A stretch of 64,000 nt of DNA from Ananas comosus. Taxonomy: Eukaryota; Streptophyta; Magnoliopsida; Poales; Bromeliaceae. Position numbers and translations under genes: made by a program. The stretch spans positions 2,954,273 through 3,018,272 of the forward strand of contig NC_033640.1 of the NCBI RefSeq assembly GCF_001540865.1, in the 5' to 3' direction. Within the stretch, counting starts at the first letter, position 1, and every line of letters starts with the position of its first letter. Shown here piece by piece: positions 12,356 through 24,683 of the stretch. The notes beneath the pieces were generated by a model. The model made no database searches, was not told the origin of the DNA, and was given only the letters and a program-made list of their open reading frames with translations.

Positions 12356-12782
12356 GTCCGGCTGGGATACTATCAATAGCACCAAGAACTTTGTGCTATC
12401 GAGTTTTCTACCGTTAGATTTAACCCTTTGACTATTTTTACCCGTTAGATTATACTATTCAACTAACCACCCAATCAACCCAAGGGAGCCCATGTCATCC
12501 TAACCACACATTTCTCAATCCAAGGGCTAAAAAACTAATATCACCAATATCTTGGTGCTATTGGGATACTATCGATAGCACCAAAGGCTTTGTGCTAACG
12601 AGTTTTATACCGCTAGATTTAACCCTTTGATTATTTTTATCCGTTAGATTATACTATTCAACTAACCACCCACTCAACCCTAAGAGGCCCACGTCATCCT
12701 AACCGCACATTTTTCAATCCAAGGGCTAAAAAACTAATAGTACCAATATCTTGGTGCTATTGATAGTATTCCAGCCTAGTTC
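12356..12782. mobile_element. Short-family MITE, head-to-tail dimer
   Basis: Two copies about 199 bp apart: GGGATACTATC at 12364 recurs at 12563, and both contain the block ACCGTTAGATTTAACCC and the word CATCCTAACC. The outer ends are CCGGCTGGGATACTATC and GATAGTATTCCAGCC. Each end holds a hairpin of the AGCACCAA/TTGGTGCT type. The copies share one internal terminus. Confidence 0.85.

Positions 12783-12840
<58 letters not shown>
12783..12840. repeat. Microsatellite (TA)n(GA)n
   Basis: TA run followed by a long GA run, between two foldback elements. Confidence 0.95.
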
Positions 12841-12843
<3 letters not shown>

Positions 12844-12997
12844 GAGCTAGATACTATCGATAGCAAACGAGCTCCGTTGCCACTCATTTGTTTTCGATGA
12901 TGGAGCTTCCAAATCGACGATCGGCACCGTTGAACATGATCTATACCACTTAAAGTGTTTACAAATCAAATTTCATACATTTTCGATATTGTTCTCT
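12841..12997. mobile_element. Foldback MITE, left half only
   Basis: Terminus GAGCTAGATACTATCGATAG and block CGACGATCGGCACCGTTGAAC match the element at 1-628. It ends abruptly at about 12997 where LTR sequence of element A begins. Confidence 0.8.
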
Positions 12998-13789
12998 TAT
13001 TCAATGCAAATGGGTCTAACTGGTCTAACAACCAAAACTCACGCGCCCTTGGCACAATCTGATGCAAATCTGGGTCCACCGTCAACACCAACGGCTCCCG
13101 ACAGTACGAAACAGTCTACACACTACTGTAAATCGAGCTCGGCCCCTCAGCACGAGCGTAAACTCACCCTACACTAATCTGTGTATCCAGTACACACTAA
13201 CAGTGGGGATACAAAATAACAACGGCTCTTGAAGCTAAATCTGGTAACTTTTTAGAAAATGACCGTATAGATTTAACGAGTTTTCTCCTAAGTCAAATCC
13301 CAGTCCAACATGTATAATTTCATCTAAAATCACTAAACTATGCTTCAAATTCAAATTTCATAAAAACATGTAAATCGATGAATCCGAGCTACTAACATGA
13401 TGAACAAAGCCAATATTAATATTACATGCTGACAATTCTATGACTTAGAAAGAAATTCGACGATTTCGATAAACATTAACCCACCTCGACCGCTCGTCCA
13501 ACGTCGGCTAAAAATCGAAAAGAGAAACCCCGCGCGCTCGCTCGACCTCCGATGGCGTCAACCGGACAACCCACGCGCTCGAGCGATCCTCCTAGTAAGC
13601 GAAGACTCCACACGAGCTCGACCCTCGACTTCCCAACGAGCGGCGTACACAAGCTAGAGGGAGAGGGGGAGGAGAAGCTGACTGAGTTACCAAGCTTCTC
13701 AGGTAGATAAATATGCTGGGGTAGGTAGCGATACAATCCACCACCAAAAAGACCAAAATACCCCTCACCAACTCATTTTTCCACCTGGA

Positions 13790-14004
13790 GTACCGGTGCT
13801 TAGCTTGAATACCGGTACTCGGCCCCTCAATCCGCAGTCTCACGCACTGGGTACCGGTACCAGCCCGATGTAGTACCGGTACTCGAGCTCAATACCGGTA
13901 CTCAACAACAGCTACCGGTACTCAACATCAGACATGCGCAAACCCAATAGCACGCAGTTCTGTTATATCACTGGGGTACCGATACTCCTCTCTGGTACCG
14001 GTTC
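13790..14004 (-). promoter_or_regulatory. Palindrome array in LTR family A
   Basis: ACCGGT or ACCGAT cores flanked by T..A (TACCGGTA) at 13792, 13811, 13853, 13875, 13894, 13914, 13978 and 13997. Neighbours within groups are 19-22 bp apart. After removing the nested LTR the array starts about 190 bp from the LTR 5' end. Confidence 0.8.
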
Positions 14005-14110
14005 TTAATACTGAAATCCTACACTTTGTAGATTTCGGTGTCAAAACTCTACTCTCGCACCGTGCTGAGTCTGTTTTGCGTCTATTTCACGCCAAAACGA
14101 CTCTGACTTG

Positions 14111-14537
14111 TGTCACGCCCCAATCCCCGCCAATTTGGTCGGGTTCGGGTCACGTCAACAGACGCCGAACGGACAGAGCCTCCCCTGTCCGCCCAAGGCT
14201 CCAACATCGCGTATAATTAAGCAATTTAACAAGAGAATTGCATAAATAATACAAGGCTTGCTCGAGGGCAAGCAACAACGGAAGCGAAAGCTCTAAGCTA
14301 GTTATACAACACACATGATATTTGATTTCTTTTAAACCAAATTCAAGTAAGTAATAATATTACATTCCATTCAACCATCATATTTTTTTTTCACATTTAG
14401 TCATCCACCAATTACATGATTGTTTTCACTTTACATACCTAAATCAACAAAATAAAGTTGATACATGTATAACAAAAGGGAATGACTACAAAATGCATAA
14501 AGTCCCCGGTGGCCGCTACCTACGGCGCCAAACCCNA
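14111..14537 (-). mobile_element. Family B solo LTR nested in element A, collapsed at a gap
   Basis: Starts TGTCACGCCCC at 14111 and carries the U5 block GCCAATTTGGTCGGGTTCGG. Target duplication ACTTG lies at 14106-14110 and 14538-14542. A full family B LTR is 2.2-2.4 kb, so the N at 14536 probably stands for nearly 2 kb of missing LTR. Confidence 0.82.
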
Positions 14538-14699
14538 ACTTGTCTCGACACCCACCAGACGTGTCGACAAGCCACAGATGCTGAAATCACACAGACTGGT
14601 AAACACCAGGGACACTACATGTTCCCCCACTATAAAAAGTTTCGTCCTTGAAACTTAGAATCATCTCTCAATCCTGAGTCTCAAATAAGTAGGGGTAGG

Positions 14700-15985
14700 A
14701 CTCCTGCATCACAGCCTCCGGCTCCCACGTTGCCTCACTCTCCTCATGATTACTCTACTGTACTTTCATGTACGGTATGACCCAGTTGCACAATTTTTTC
14801 GTCTCACGAGCAAGAATCCGCACCAGTCACTCCTCGTATCTTAGGTCCTCGCCTATCTCAAGTGGAGTGAAGTCAATCACGTGTGAGAGATCAAACACAT
14901 ATCTCCTCAATGCCGAGACATGAAACACATCATGGATACCAGAAAGTCGCGTGGGTAGTGCAATCCTATAAGCCACTGGCCCGACTCGCTCCAAAACCTA
15001 AAAAAAAAAGGGCCAATAAATTGTGGACTGAGCTTCCCACGAACTCCAAATCTGCGAATCCCTCGGGACGGCGAGACTTTCAGGAACACATGATCACCAA
15101 CCTGAAACTCCAAGTCTCATCTCCTGGTATCAGCATAGCTCCTCTGTCAACTCTTGGCAGTCTCAAGATGTTGTCGCACAATTCTGACCTTCTCTTCTGC
15201 CTCCATCAAAATCTCAGGCCCCATAGTCTTCTTTTCACCTACATCACTCCAATGCAAGGGTGATCGACACTTGCGTCCATACAACGCTTCAAACGAAGCC
15301 ATTCGAATGCTCGCTTGATAACTGTTGTTGTAAGCAAACTCAACCAATTTCAAGTGTCGGTACCACCCTCCTCCAAAATTCAGGATACAAGCTATCAACA
15401 TGTTCTCTAGAGTCTGAATGGTCCTCTCTGACTGACCATTTGTCTATGGATGAAATGCGGTACTGAAGTGGAGCTGCGTACCCAAAGTTGTCTGAAGGCT
15501 CATCCAAAAATACGAGACGAACCTTGAGTCTCTATTTGATACAATCGAGATAGGCACACCAGGCAATCTCACTATCTCATCCAAGTATAGTTGAGCGAGT
15601 CACTCTCTGGACCAAATGATCTGCACTGGTAGGAAGTGAGCAGACTTGATCAGTCTGTCCACTATCACCCATATAGCATCAAATCCACCATGTGCTCTCG
15701 GTAAACCCACGACAAAATTCATCGTGATCTGCTCCCATTTTCATTCTGACACTGGAAGATTTTGAAGTTTACCAGCAGGAACACGATTCTCTGCTTTCAC
15801 CTGTTGGCAAGTCAGACACTGAGTCACACATTTGCTAATGTACCTCTTTATTCCATTCCACCAAAAGTGTGCCTTTAAATTCTTATACATCTTGGTTCTA
15901 CCAGGGTGAACCGTATAAGGCGAGTAATGAGCCTCTCTCAAAATCATCTCTCGAATCTCTGAATCCATAGGCACACACAATCGGT
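14700..15985 (-). pseudogene. Integrase and C-terminal region of element A
   Basis: On the minus strand, 15980-15741 encodes the HHCC zinc-binding domain (motif VTQCLTCQQVKAENR), 15401-15147 the end of the catalytic core (AYNNSYQASI, YGRKCRSPLHW), and 15113-14907 the C-terminal domain (FEFQVGDHVFLKVSP-type start). Stops and frameshifts separate them. The protein would insert element DNA into the genome; this copy is dead. Confidence 0.88.
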
Positions 15986-16094
15986 CCCTATACCGCAGTA
16001 CTCCTTAACTGTCCACAATAAAGGTCTCCGACTGTCCCATCTCTATCTGCTCCGGAATCCTCAACAAATGAGAGTCTCCACTCTATTTCTCCCT

Positions 16095-17445
16095 GATCCT
16101 ATCCAACAGAGTGGACTGCAAGACTATAGACATCAGTCTTGCAGTAGCCCCAGGGGACACTATCTCGAGCCTCAGTCGCCGCAACTAAGGGTCTCTGCTG
16201 AGTGATCAACACGTACAAACTCTGCATTGACTTCCTGCTCAACGCATCTACCACCACATTCGCCTTGCCAGGGTGATACTGAATGCTGATATCATAATCC
16301 TTCAATAACTCCAACCATCGACGTTGCCTCAGGTTCAACTCCTTCTGAGTGAATAGAAACTTGAGACTTTTATGATTTGTAAAGATCTCACAATGCTCAC
16401 CATATAGATAATGCCACTACAATTTCAAAATAAAAACTACTGCGGCAAACTCTAAGTCATGCGTAGGGTAATTCTTCTCATAATCCTTTAGCTGCCGAAA
16501 AGTATAAACAATAACCCTAGCATGCTGCATCAGAACACAACCCAACCCCTGTGTGATGCATCACTGTAGATCACAAATCCTTCCCCATAACTGGTAGGGC
16601 AAGAATAGTAACCGACATCAACCTCTGTCTCAACTCATCGAGCTTCTCTGACAACCCTCACTCCAGACGAACTTAATTCCTTTCCGAGTCAATCAAGTGA
16701 GGGATGTGAAAAGCTTTGCAAAGCCTTCCACAAACCGACGGTAATGTAATAATCAGCCAATCAAAGAAAGCTCCTCACCTTGGTAACCGTCATCGGTCTG
16801 GGCTAATCCCAAATAGCATCAATCTTCTTCGAGTCAACTGTCACTCCGGCTGCAGAAATAACATGGCCCAAGAAAGAAACCTCCCGAAACCAAAACTCGC
16901 ACTTCTTCAACATAGCATACAACTTCTTCTCTCAGAATTTGTAATACTATTCTCAAGTGCTCCTCATGCTCACTATCACTCCGAGAGTAAATCAGAATAT
17001 CATCAATGAACACTACCAAAAATCTATCTAAGAATGGCTTAGACACTCGATTCGTCAAATCCATAAATACGGTAGGGGCATTAGTCAATCCAAAAGGCAT
17101 CACTGTGAACTCATAATGCCCGTACCGAGTCCAGAATGCCGTCTTGGGAACATCCTCGGCCCTCACCCTCAACTGGAGGTAACCTATCTGGAGATCAATC
17201 TTCGAAAAGACACAAGATCCTTACAGCTGATCAAACAGATCGTCAATGCGTGGCAAAGGATACTTGTTCTTGATGGTCACTTTATTCAACTCTCGATAAT
17301 CCACACACAGTCTGAGTAAACTATCATTCTTCTTCACGAATAACACCGACGTTCCCCAAGGCGACATGCTGGCTCTCACATACCTCTTATCCATCAAATT
17401 CTGAAACTGCGTCTTTAACTCTCTCAGCTCTGCCGGTGCCATTCA
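16095..17445 (-). pseudogene. Reverse transcriptase and RNase H of element A
   Basis: Minus strand. 17442-17221 has [19 protein letters not shown], 17172-16834 has MPFGLTNAP and the catalytic [10 protein letters not shown], and 16338-16099 has the RNase H end ([26 protein letters not shown]). The D of the RNase H segment between them is in badly broken frames. Enough remains to assign Ty3/gypsy; it is not functional. Confidence 0.88.
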
Positions 17446-17554
17446 GTAAAGTGCCTTAGAGATTGGTGCAGTTTTAGGAACCACGTCAATCACAAACTCA
17501 ATCTCTATCCGGCGACATAGTCGTTAGCTCCAAGGAAAAGACATCCGAAAACTC

Positions 17555-18147
17555 GCGAACTACAGGGATATCCTCGTGCCCGGTGGCGCCGTAGGCATTT
17601 CTACTATCGTCGCCAAGAAAGCAATGCATTCTCGGCTTATCAGCTGTCTAGCCATGGCTGAAGAGATCCAAATGGCGAACAGCGTACTCCTGCAGCCTCT
17701 GAAAGTGAACTCCTCCTGGCCTGGCTCGCGAAACGTCACTATCCTTGCTCCACAGTCGATCGTCGCATAGTGCCGAGCTAGCCAATCCATGCCAAGCACT
17801 ACATCAAAGTCCTGCAACTGCCCTAAGACCAACAGATCTGCAGGCATAATCTAAGGGCCGAACTGCACTGGACAAGCCCAATAATACTCCGCCATATGGA
17901 AAACATAATCGAAAATCTGTACCTCACGTGTATGCAACAGCAGCCCTATCTCTAGTCCATGCAATGATGCAAATACTCGACTAACAAAAGAATGTGATGC
18001 ACCGGTGTCAAATAAAGTACGAGCTCTAATACCAAAAATCAAAATGATACCTGCCACCACACGGTTTGCTACCGTGAAGTCCTCAACATGAGCTGCATAC
18101 ACCCTGCCACTCAATGCCTGCTGTCGCCGCTCACTCTGTCGCGGCAC
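17555..18147 (-). pseudogene. Aspartic protease of element A
   Basis: Minus strand. The active site FDTGASHSFV lies near 18000 and the second motif VVLGMDWLARHYATIDC near 17800-17745. A stop at about 17848 splits the domain. Confidence 0.87.
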
Positions 18148-18479
18148 TGAAGCCCGGTCAGCCTGACTATGACTCGGTGACGCTCCACAGGTTTACTGAG
18201 GTACCGGCGGGGCCGACACCGTCGAAGGTGCTGGTGATACTGCTCGGCGACAAGCCGCCCGCAGATACCATGGTTGTCCACATCCAAAACACCAGCCCCC
18301 TCTCTACTCATAATACCGAGGTTGTCCTCCACAAATAACACATTGCGGAGTCCCCTACTACTATCGCCGCTGACGAGAGCCCTCAGACCGCTGTCGCCCC
18401 GAAAACCCACGACCCTGAGAGCGTGATCGTGGAGGCCTCGGCGGACGTCTGCTACTAATCTATCCTCCGTCATCTAGAA

Positions 18480-19245
18480 CCGGGCACTTCCTGTCCTGAC
18501 TCTGCCACGGCACTGTCGCCCGCTCACGGACTGATACAGCTCCTTTCTCGACCCACAACGCCTACTCAATCGACGCATCCAAGATCCGCAACCTCTACGT
18601 CTGCACCATCACGAAGATTTCTGGCCTCAAACCTCTCTCATACAAATAGACCTTGTGGGCTTTATCCCTGATTACAAACGGAACACAGTTCAGAAGCCTG
18701 GTGAACTCTCGAGTGTACTCCTAAATTGACTGCTCCCTCTGCTGTAGCTTCTTCAGATCCTCCTCGAGTTTTTGCTTCACGCTGTTTAAGAAATAAGCCC
18801 CGTACAGCAGCCCACAAAACTCGTCCCATCTCATCTATAGGGCAACCAAACATCGGTTCTGCCGCATCCTCCTCCACCAGGCATGCGCAACACCTGCCAA
18901 ACAGTGCACTGCCAGATGTACCTGCTCTCGCTCTGGTATAAACAAATTCTCAAACAGCTTCTCTATTGCACTCACCGATGCCTCTACCATCCAGGGCACG
19001 GTGCGACTACCATCGAAGTGCGGCGGATAAAACCGACAAAAACGAGCGATCCTCTCTGTCATCCGCTCCTGCTCAGCCTCTGACATCTGCGATGCCTCTC
19101 TGGGAGGTGCAACTGGTGCTGTAGGAGCTGTCGCTGGTGGGGGTATAGCGGTGGCTGGTACGGCCACTGGAGTAGTTGGAGGTACCGCCTACTGCTCTGA
19201 TGCTCGGGAAGCTGTACTCGGCTGCTGAGTAAAAGTCTCACATAT
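18480..19245 (-). pseudogene. gag of element A, broken
   Basis: Minus strand. 19167-18835 encodes the start of a retrotransposon gag domain with a Pro/Ala-rich leader, then FYPPHFDGSRTVPWMVE and AHAWW, which align in order with the gag of element 1. The following C-terminal half and zinc knuckle cannot be read in one frame. Confidence 0.8.
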
Positions 19246-19679
19246 CCTTTGTAGTAACGCCCTCTGCTGCCTGGTCATCTCCATCAAGGCAGCGAACTGT
19301 TCTCCCAAATCAGGGGGTGCACTCAGTCCTGCTTGCTCTGGCATCTCCGATGGTGCGGAACAATTCGGCGTCGGCGGTCGACCTCGGCGTCAATATATGG
19401 CTACTTAAAACCAAAGAAAAAGTCAGATACAAAACACAACTGTCGACCCAATCAAGCGAAAGTCTGGAAGGCCGCCCCTATTCCTCCTCAAAATTAAGCC
19501 GTCTGCAGCTGACATAATTTTCTTGGTAGAAACAGACACTCCTTCAGTCACTCCCTTCACTATAGGAGAAGTTAAACAACTCAATCACCGACTTTCGCGA
19601 TAAATCACGCCTCTCGCGTCTTGCTTTCCTAAGATCTACCAAAGCCTAGAGTTTCTAGATCCCTACGACCTAATTCTAA

Positions 19680-19691
19680 GCTCTGATACAA
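19680..19691 (-). other. Primer binding site of element A
   Basis: Minus strand TGTATCAGAGC, one base different from the initiator Met-tRNA site of the other two gypsy elements, about 9 bp from the LTR end. Confidence 0.75.
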
Positions 19692-19699
19692 ACTTAGTC

Positions 19700-21364
19700 T
19701 ATCACGTCCCGAATTTTCATATTTTTTCGGGGATTCTAACAGACCCGTCGTATACATAGAAATTTTCCGTATATACGAAACGATAGTTGTACCTACACAC
19801 AAATAAGAGCTACAACCAAAGTCCAAAGCTGCTAAACAAACATATGCATATATAAAACAAAATAGGTTCACTGTACATGCACAAGTCTACAACACCTCCT
19901 CACTCCAGCGAGTATCACAACAACAACAACAACAATATGTACATAAAACCCAAAACTACCTCTGACAGGTGCTTCTTTAGCAAACGACCAGGGAGGGGAC
20001 GGCTCTAGCTCGCAACTCTTTTGCCTCGGTCAAAATCCACAATAGTAGAAGCCGCAGACGAAAGCTCTGCAAAAAGGTGTCAACAAGTGGATGTGAGAAC
20101 TACTGCAAAACAGAGTAGTACTCAGTGGGTACCACCACCGACCTCAATGGCCCACCCACTAAGTCTGCAGTAATATGTGCAAAGAATAGTAAGAAAAACT
20201 AGAAAGAACTCTATAGTTACATGCCACTACGCTATGACTAACTAACACAGACTATCTGTAGATAAAAACATGCATCACCCTGACACAATCTCACTAGGGC
20301 TGCCCGAACGAACCCACTCTGCCTGTAACAAAGCTACACCGTACACCACCCACGGGGATGGTCGGTCCAAGTAAAAGGTCCAAAACAGGACGGCTGTGAC
20401 ATCAATGCAAGTCAAAACCTCACTCCGGAGCGGTACTCGTGAGCGCGACCCAACCGAGTATGCAAGCGTATTTCTACCGAGCTCAATCAGGCTCTCACAG
20501 GCTGTAGTCAATGCAAATTGGTCTAACTGGTCTAACAATCAAAGTTCACGTGCCCTTGACACAATCTGATGCAAATGTGGGTCCACCGTCAACCACGACG
20601 GCACAAGACAATACGGAACAGTCTACACACTACTGTAAATCAAGCTCGGACCCTCAGCACGAGCATAAACTCACCCTACACTAATCTGTGTATCCAGTAC
20701 GCACTAACAGTAGGGATACAAAATAACGACGGCTCCTGAAGTTAAATATGGTAACTTTTCAGAAAATGACAGTGTAGATTTAACGAGTTTTCTGCTAAGT
20801 CAAATCTCAGTCCAACATATACACAAGCTAGAGAAAGAGAGGGGGGAGGAGAAGCTGACTGATTTCCCAAGCTTCTCAGGTAGATAAATATGCTGGGGTA
20901 GGTGGCGATACAATCCACCACCAAAAAGACCAAAATACTCCTCACCAACTCATTTGTCCACCTGGAGTATCGGTACTCAACTTGAATACCGGTACTCGGC
21001 CTCTCAATCTGCAGTCTCATGCGCTGGGTACCGGTACCAGCCCGATGCAGTACCGGTACCCGAGCTCGATACCGGTACTGAACAACAGCTACCGGTACTC
21101 AGCATTAGACATGCGCAAACTCGAGAGCACCCAGTTTTGAAATCTCACTAGGGTATCGGTACTTCTCTATGGTACCGGTACTCAACACTGAAATCCTACA
21201 CTTTACAGATTTCAGTGTCAGAACTCTACTCTCGCACTGTGCTAAGTCCGCTTTGTGTCTATTTCGCGCCAAAATGACTCTAACTTGTCTCGACACCCAC
21301 CAGACGTGTCGACAAGCCACAGATGCTGAAGTCACATAGACCGCCAAACATCAGGGACACTACA
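19700..21364 (-). repeat. 5' LTR of element A, also bordering a second internal remnant
   Basis: Plus-strand start TATCACGTCCCG is a mutated TGTCACGCCCCG, and the end is GGGACACTACA at 21364. Palindromes ATCGGT and ACCGGT recur at 20969, 20988 and onwards to about 21180. Compared with 12998-14619 it lacks about 340 bp near 20820 but keeps the 800 bp that copy lost. Confidence 0.88.
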
Positions 21365-21438
21365 TTCTCCCCCACTACAAAAAGTTTTGTTCTCGAAACA
21401 TAGAATCATATCTCAATCCTAAGCCTCAAACAAGTAGG
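21365..21438 (-). mobile_element. Polypurine tract and 3' internal end of a second family A copy
   Basis: These 74 bp match 14620-14695, the internal sequence that abuts the other LTR, including the pyrimidine run TTCTCCCCCACTA and the ATAGAATCAT word. So the LTR at 19700-21364 has family A internal sequence on both sides. Confidence 0.8.
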
Positions 21439-21763
21439 TCTACTGTCAAAACCACATCCTATTTGCAGGTCTTTCTATTACGGATTTGGAGGATTGGGAG
21501 CTACTTGGTATAATTTTCATGTTGGAGTTTTTTTGTGGTTTAAGTTCTCCTATTTTAAGTTTAGAAAATTATTTTGTTAATTCGTCTACAATTGTATTCT
21601 TTGTATTGTATAATTAATGTTTCATATGCGTCTAGCTTCCTATGTAAGTCAAGTAATAATTGTATAATAATATTGTTTTGGCTAATAATAATTTGTTCTG
21701 AAGAAATTTGGCTGTGTGTTCAATTGTTCTAACAAATTAAGTTCAATAAATTAATTAAATAAA
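21439..21763. other. Unassigned AT-rich DNA
   Basis: A possible splice acceptor TTTGCAG at about 21463-21470 precedes a short open stretch and then AT-rich DNA like a 3' UTR. I do not recognise a product and would not call a gene. Confidence 0.35.
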
Positions 21764-22014
21764 TAAATCTTAGGGATAATTGCCTATATATCCCTCATAC
21801 GTTTGAAAATATCCGATTATCCCTACTTTTTTTTTTCTTTCTAAAATACCTCTCATATGTTCCACCATTATTCCAAAATACCCCCACAGTTATCCCCTGT
21901 TAAACTAACTCGGGTTAAACATGGGTTAAATGTATACCAGAGTTAAAAACCTAATTAAAATACCTATTTTGCCCCTACCTTATTAAACTATTCCCTTAAG
22001 TTATCCTCCCTTTC

Positions 22015-22275
22015 TCTCCCAACTTGGCCTCATTACCCTCAAGCTCGGCGTCGTCGCCTCCGGCATCCAGTTCTGGCAGCCCCAGCCGCAGCTCCCTAGA
22101 GGACCCGCCGCCGCCATCTCCCTAGCGGACCCGCCGCCGGCCGTATACGTATTTTTTTGAAAAATGAGAAATGATCCCGTCTCGTTCTCCTCCTCCACCG
22201 ACTTGGCCGGCGCCGGAAGCAAGAGGGCCGCAGTGACGATCCCGTCTCGCCCGAGGCCGTCCGCGTGTCGTTTGC
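22015..22275. other. GC-rich fragment, possible captured exon
   Basis: Sharp rise in GC against AT-rich surroundings. One plus frame reads TLKLGVVASGIQFWQPQPQ and then Pro/Ala-rich sequence. The word GCCCGAGGCCGTCCGCGTG occurs here near 22250 and again at 24488, on the two sides of the solo LTR, so the host sequence contained it twice. I do not recognise the parent gene. Confidence 0.4.
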
Positions 22276-24484
22276 TGTCACGCCGCGGGATCCGCCTATT
22301 TGGTCAGATTCGGGCACGTCAACAGACGCAGAACAGAGAGCACCTCTCCTGTCGGCCCAAGGCTCCAACACATGTATAATACAAGCAAGTCAACATAGAG
22401 ATTGCGATTATACAAGGTTTGCTCGAATGCAAACAACAACCAAATCACAAGTGAAAGTACTATATACTAAGCTAAACCATTCCACATACATGTCATTTGA
22501 TTATATTTTAACCAAATACAAGTAAACTAACATATTACATTCATTATTTTTCATTCATGTTTACATCACATGGTCATTTAACCCAAAACGTAAAGTTTAC
22601 ATCTCTAGTTCAACATACAAAAGTTGAATATGTACATAGGGAGTGCCTACAACTCCGATGGCCGCTAACTATGGCGCTAATCCCTTGCCTCGATCCTCCG
22701 CCGCCCCGCTCGCGCACGAATCTGTAGGGTTAATGGTGGTGTGAGAACTACAACGAAGTTTCCAGTGGGTTCGGCCGCCGACCTCGCCGACTCGCCCACT
22801 AGGTCTATTCAGGCATATGTATTTCAAGAAAAGATAGATAGCGAACCAACTAATGCTACTAATACAATGCCTACAAGAAAGCTGTCGACAGATAGATAAT
22901 CATGTATATGATAATTATGCATGTATGCTTTTTCTTATTCTCTTTGGCCTTTACCCAATCATCCCGGGTGCACATAGCTTACTCGAAACTCAGAATCCAA
23001 ATTCCCATCTACCGGGGGAGGCTCCAAGCACTACCACCCGATGGAACGATGACGGGGCTCTTTCCCCGTGGTGTCTACACTCCGGAGTACACCGCTTGAG
23101 GAGGAGCTACCTCCCTCAAGCCAAACCCAATGTGAGTACGATCCAATCCTCGATTTGAAGACGTATAGCCACACTTGCCACAATGCCAATGATAGGTTTC
23201 TACCTTATCATATATACCACTTACTAAACCACACTTGTCATGATGTCACAATAGGTTAAACCTTGTTTCGCCATTCTCATTCTCGGTGCCAATCTCGTCG
23301 CTAATGTCAATGTCACCTTTGTTTATTATTATCATAGTCCATTTCAACATTCACACACATATAGGGTTCTCACATACATAGTTCACATGGTTCTATATCA
23401 ATTCATATGTTCTCTATCTAGAAGCACATAATTGAATCTCAACCAACAATCATATATCATACTACCCTATATGCATGAATGCTACAACACCAATATGCTC
23501 AAATAAGGCAACACAGACATAGAAGGAAATTCAGAGATTTCGGATAGCACCCCCCACCTTGTAGGAATGCTAGGATGCCACGATCCAATTTTCACGATTT
23601 TTAGACTCCTACGCCGCAGCAAAACGAAGCCGAAACAGCTGTTTCTTGAATATCTTCGTGTACGCTCGTCGGATCGACAAACCGAACGCACCAACGCGTT
23701 AGAATACCTATGAATTAGGGTAATAAGAGATCAATTCCCAACTTTGATCTCACATTTACAAAACCCTAAAATTTCACCCTAGGTTTCATCAAAACCTCAC
23801 AACACTACCATTAATGGATTTTAATGCCTCAACTACCCATAATAACTCCTAGAAGCTCATGCTAGAAGTATTACAACCAAAACCTAGCTTGAAATCAAGA
23901 AAACTAACCTTTAGGTTCAAGCTTTCTCCAAGCCCCTTTCACAATTGCAAGCACCACCTTCTACTTGATCTTCTTCTCCACCAAAGTCCCTTCTTGCCCA
24001 AGCTCTAGAGAGAGGAAGAGAGAAAAGTTTTAGAGAGAGAGAAGGATGCCCTAATTGTGTTTGGGTGTGAGAAATGAGAAGGAAACCTCATTAGCCAAAC
24101 ATATACACACCCACACTTACACAATTGCACCCAAGCCCCTCTCAATTCCACAATTTGTGGCAGCCCACACTGGGCATTTTTCGCTTATGGGGACCGGTCC
24201 CTCCACACAAGGACCGGACCCCGAGAGCACAAATTCTAGTACTCAACCAATTGGGCAGTTTTCACTTACGGGGACTAGTCTCTCCTCACAGGGACCGGAC
24301 CCCGAGAGCCCAAATTCTCGGACTTAGCCAATTTTTCATAGTTTTGCTTTCTTGGGTCCATATACCCTATACAAAGGTTCTAGTTTACTTTGAACCCATT
24401 GTATACCGTTCCAACTCGTCCAACACCGCGCTCCGCTCATTTCGACGGAACTCGGCACGACTCACGGGGATGCGATATGCTACA
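22276..24484 (-). mobile_element. Solo LTR of family B
   Basis: Plus strand TGTCACGCC at 22276 to ATGCTACA at 24484, i.e. TGTAGCAT...GGCGTGACA on the minus strand. It matches the 5' LTR of element 1 end to end. Flanks TTTGC and TCTGC are a 5-bp target duplication with one change. No internal sequence remains, as expected after LTR-LTR recombination. Confidence 0.9.
24190..24302 (-). promoter_or_regulatory. Palindrome pairs in family B solo LTR
   Basis: Cores at 24193/24213 and 24274/24294, each pair 20 bp apart, pairs 81 bp apart. Only two pairs against four in element 1, so the 81-94 bp unit varies in number. Confidence 0.85.
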
Positions 24485-24683
24485 TCTGCCCGAGGCCGTC
24501 CGCGTGCTGGGAGCAAGAGGCCGGGATGTTGCGTGCGGATGGGAGAAATGGCGTGGTGTTGCACGTGGAGAGGAGCAGCGGGTGTGCGCGGTCCACGAAG
24601 CCAGTTTGGCCTCGTGGACCGAATGAGAGAAAGATCCACGGTGGACTTCCCTCTCATTATATATATATATATATATATATATA

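Larger units (their letters stand above)
12998..14619 (-). repeat. 3' LTR of element A, truncated, with nested LTR
   Basis: On the minus strand it begins TGTAGTGTCCC at 14619, right after the purine-rich AGTGGGGGAACA tract. It matches the right-hand LTR at 20510-21364. It is interrupted at 14111-14537 by a family B LTR and contains a palindrome array. Confidence 0.88.
12998..21364 (-). mobile_element. Ty3/gypsy LTR retrotransposon (element A), minus strand, degenerate
   Basis: Read on the minus strand: 5' LTR (21364-19700), primer site (19691-19680), gag, protease, reverse transcriptase, RNase H, integrase, polypurine tract next to 14620, 3' LTR (14619-12998). The 3' LTR lacks its last 800 bp or so, and the 5' LTR has an internal deletion of about 340 bp relative to it. 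Protein domains are recognisable but split by many stops. No target duplication can be read because the left end is truncated. Confidence 0.9.
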
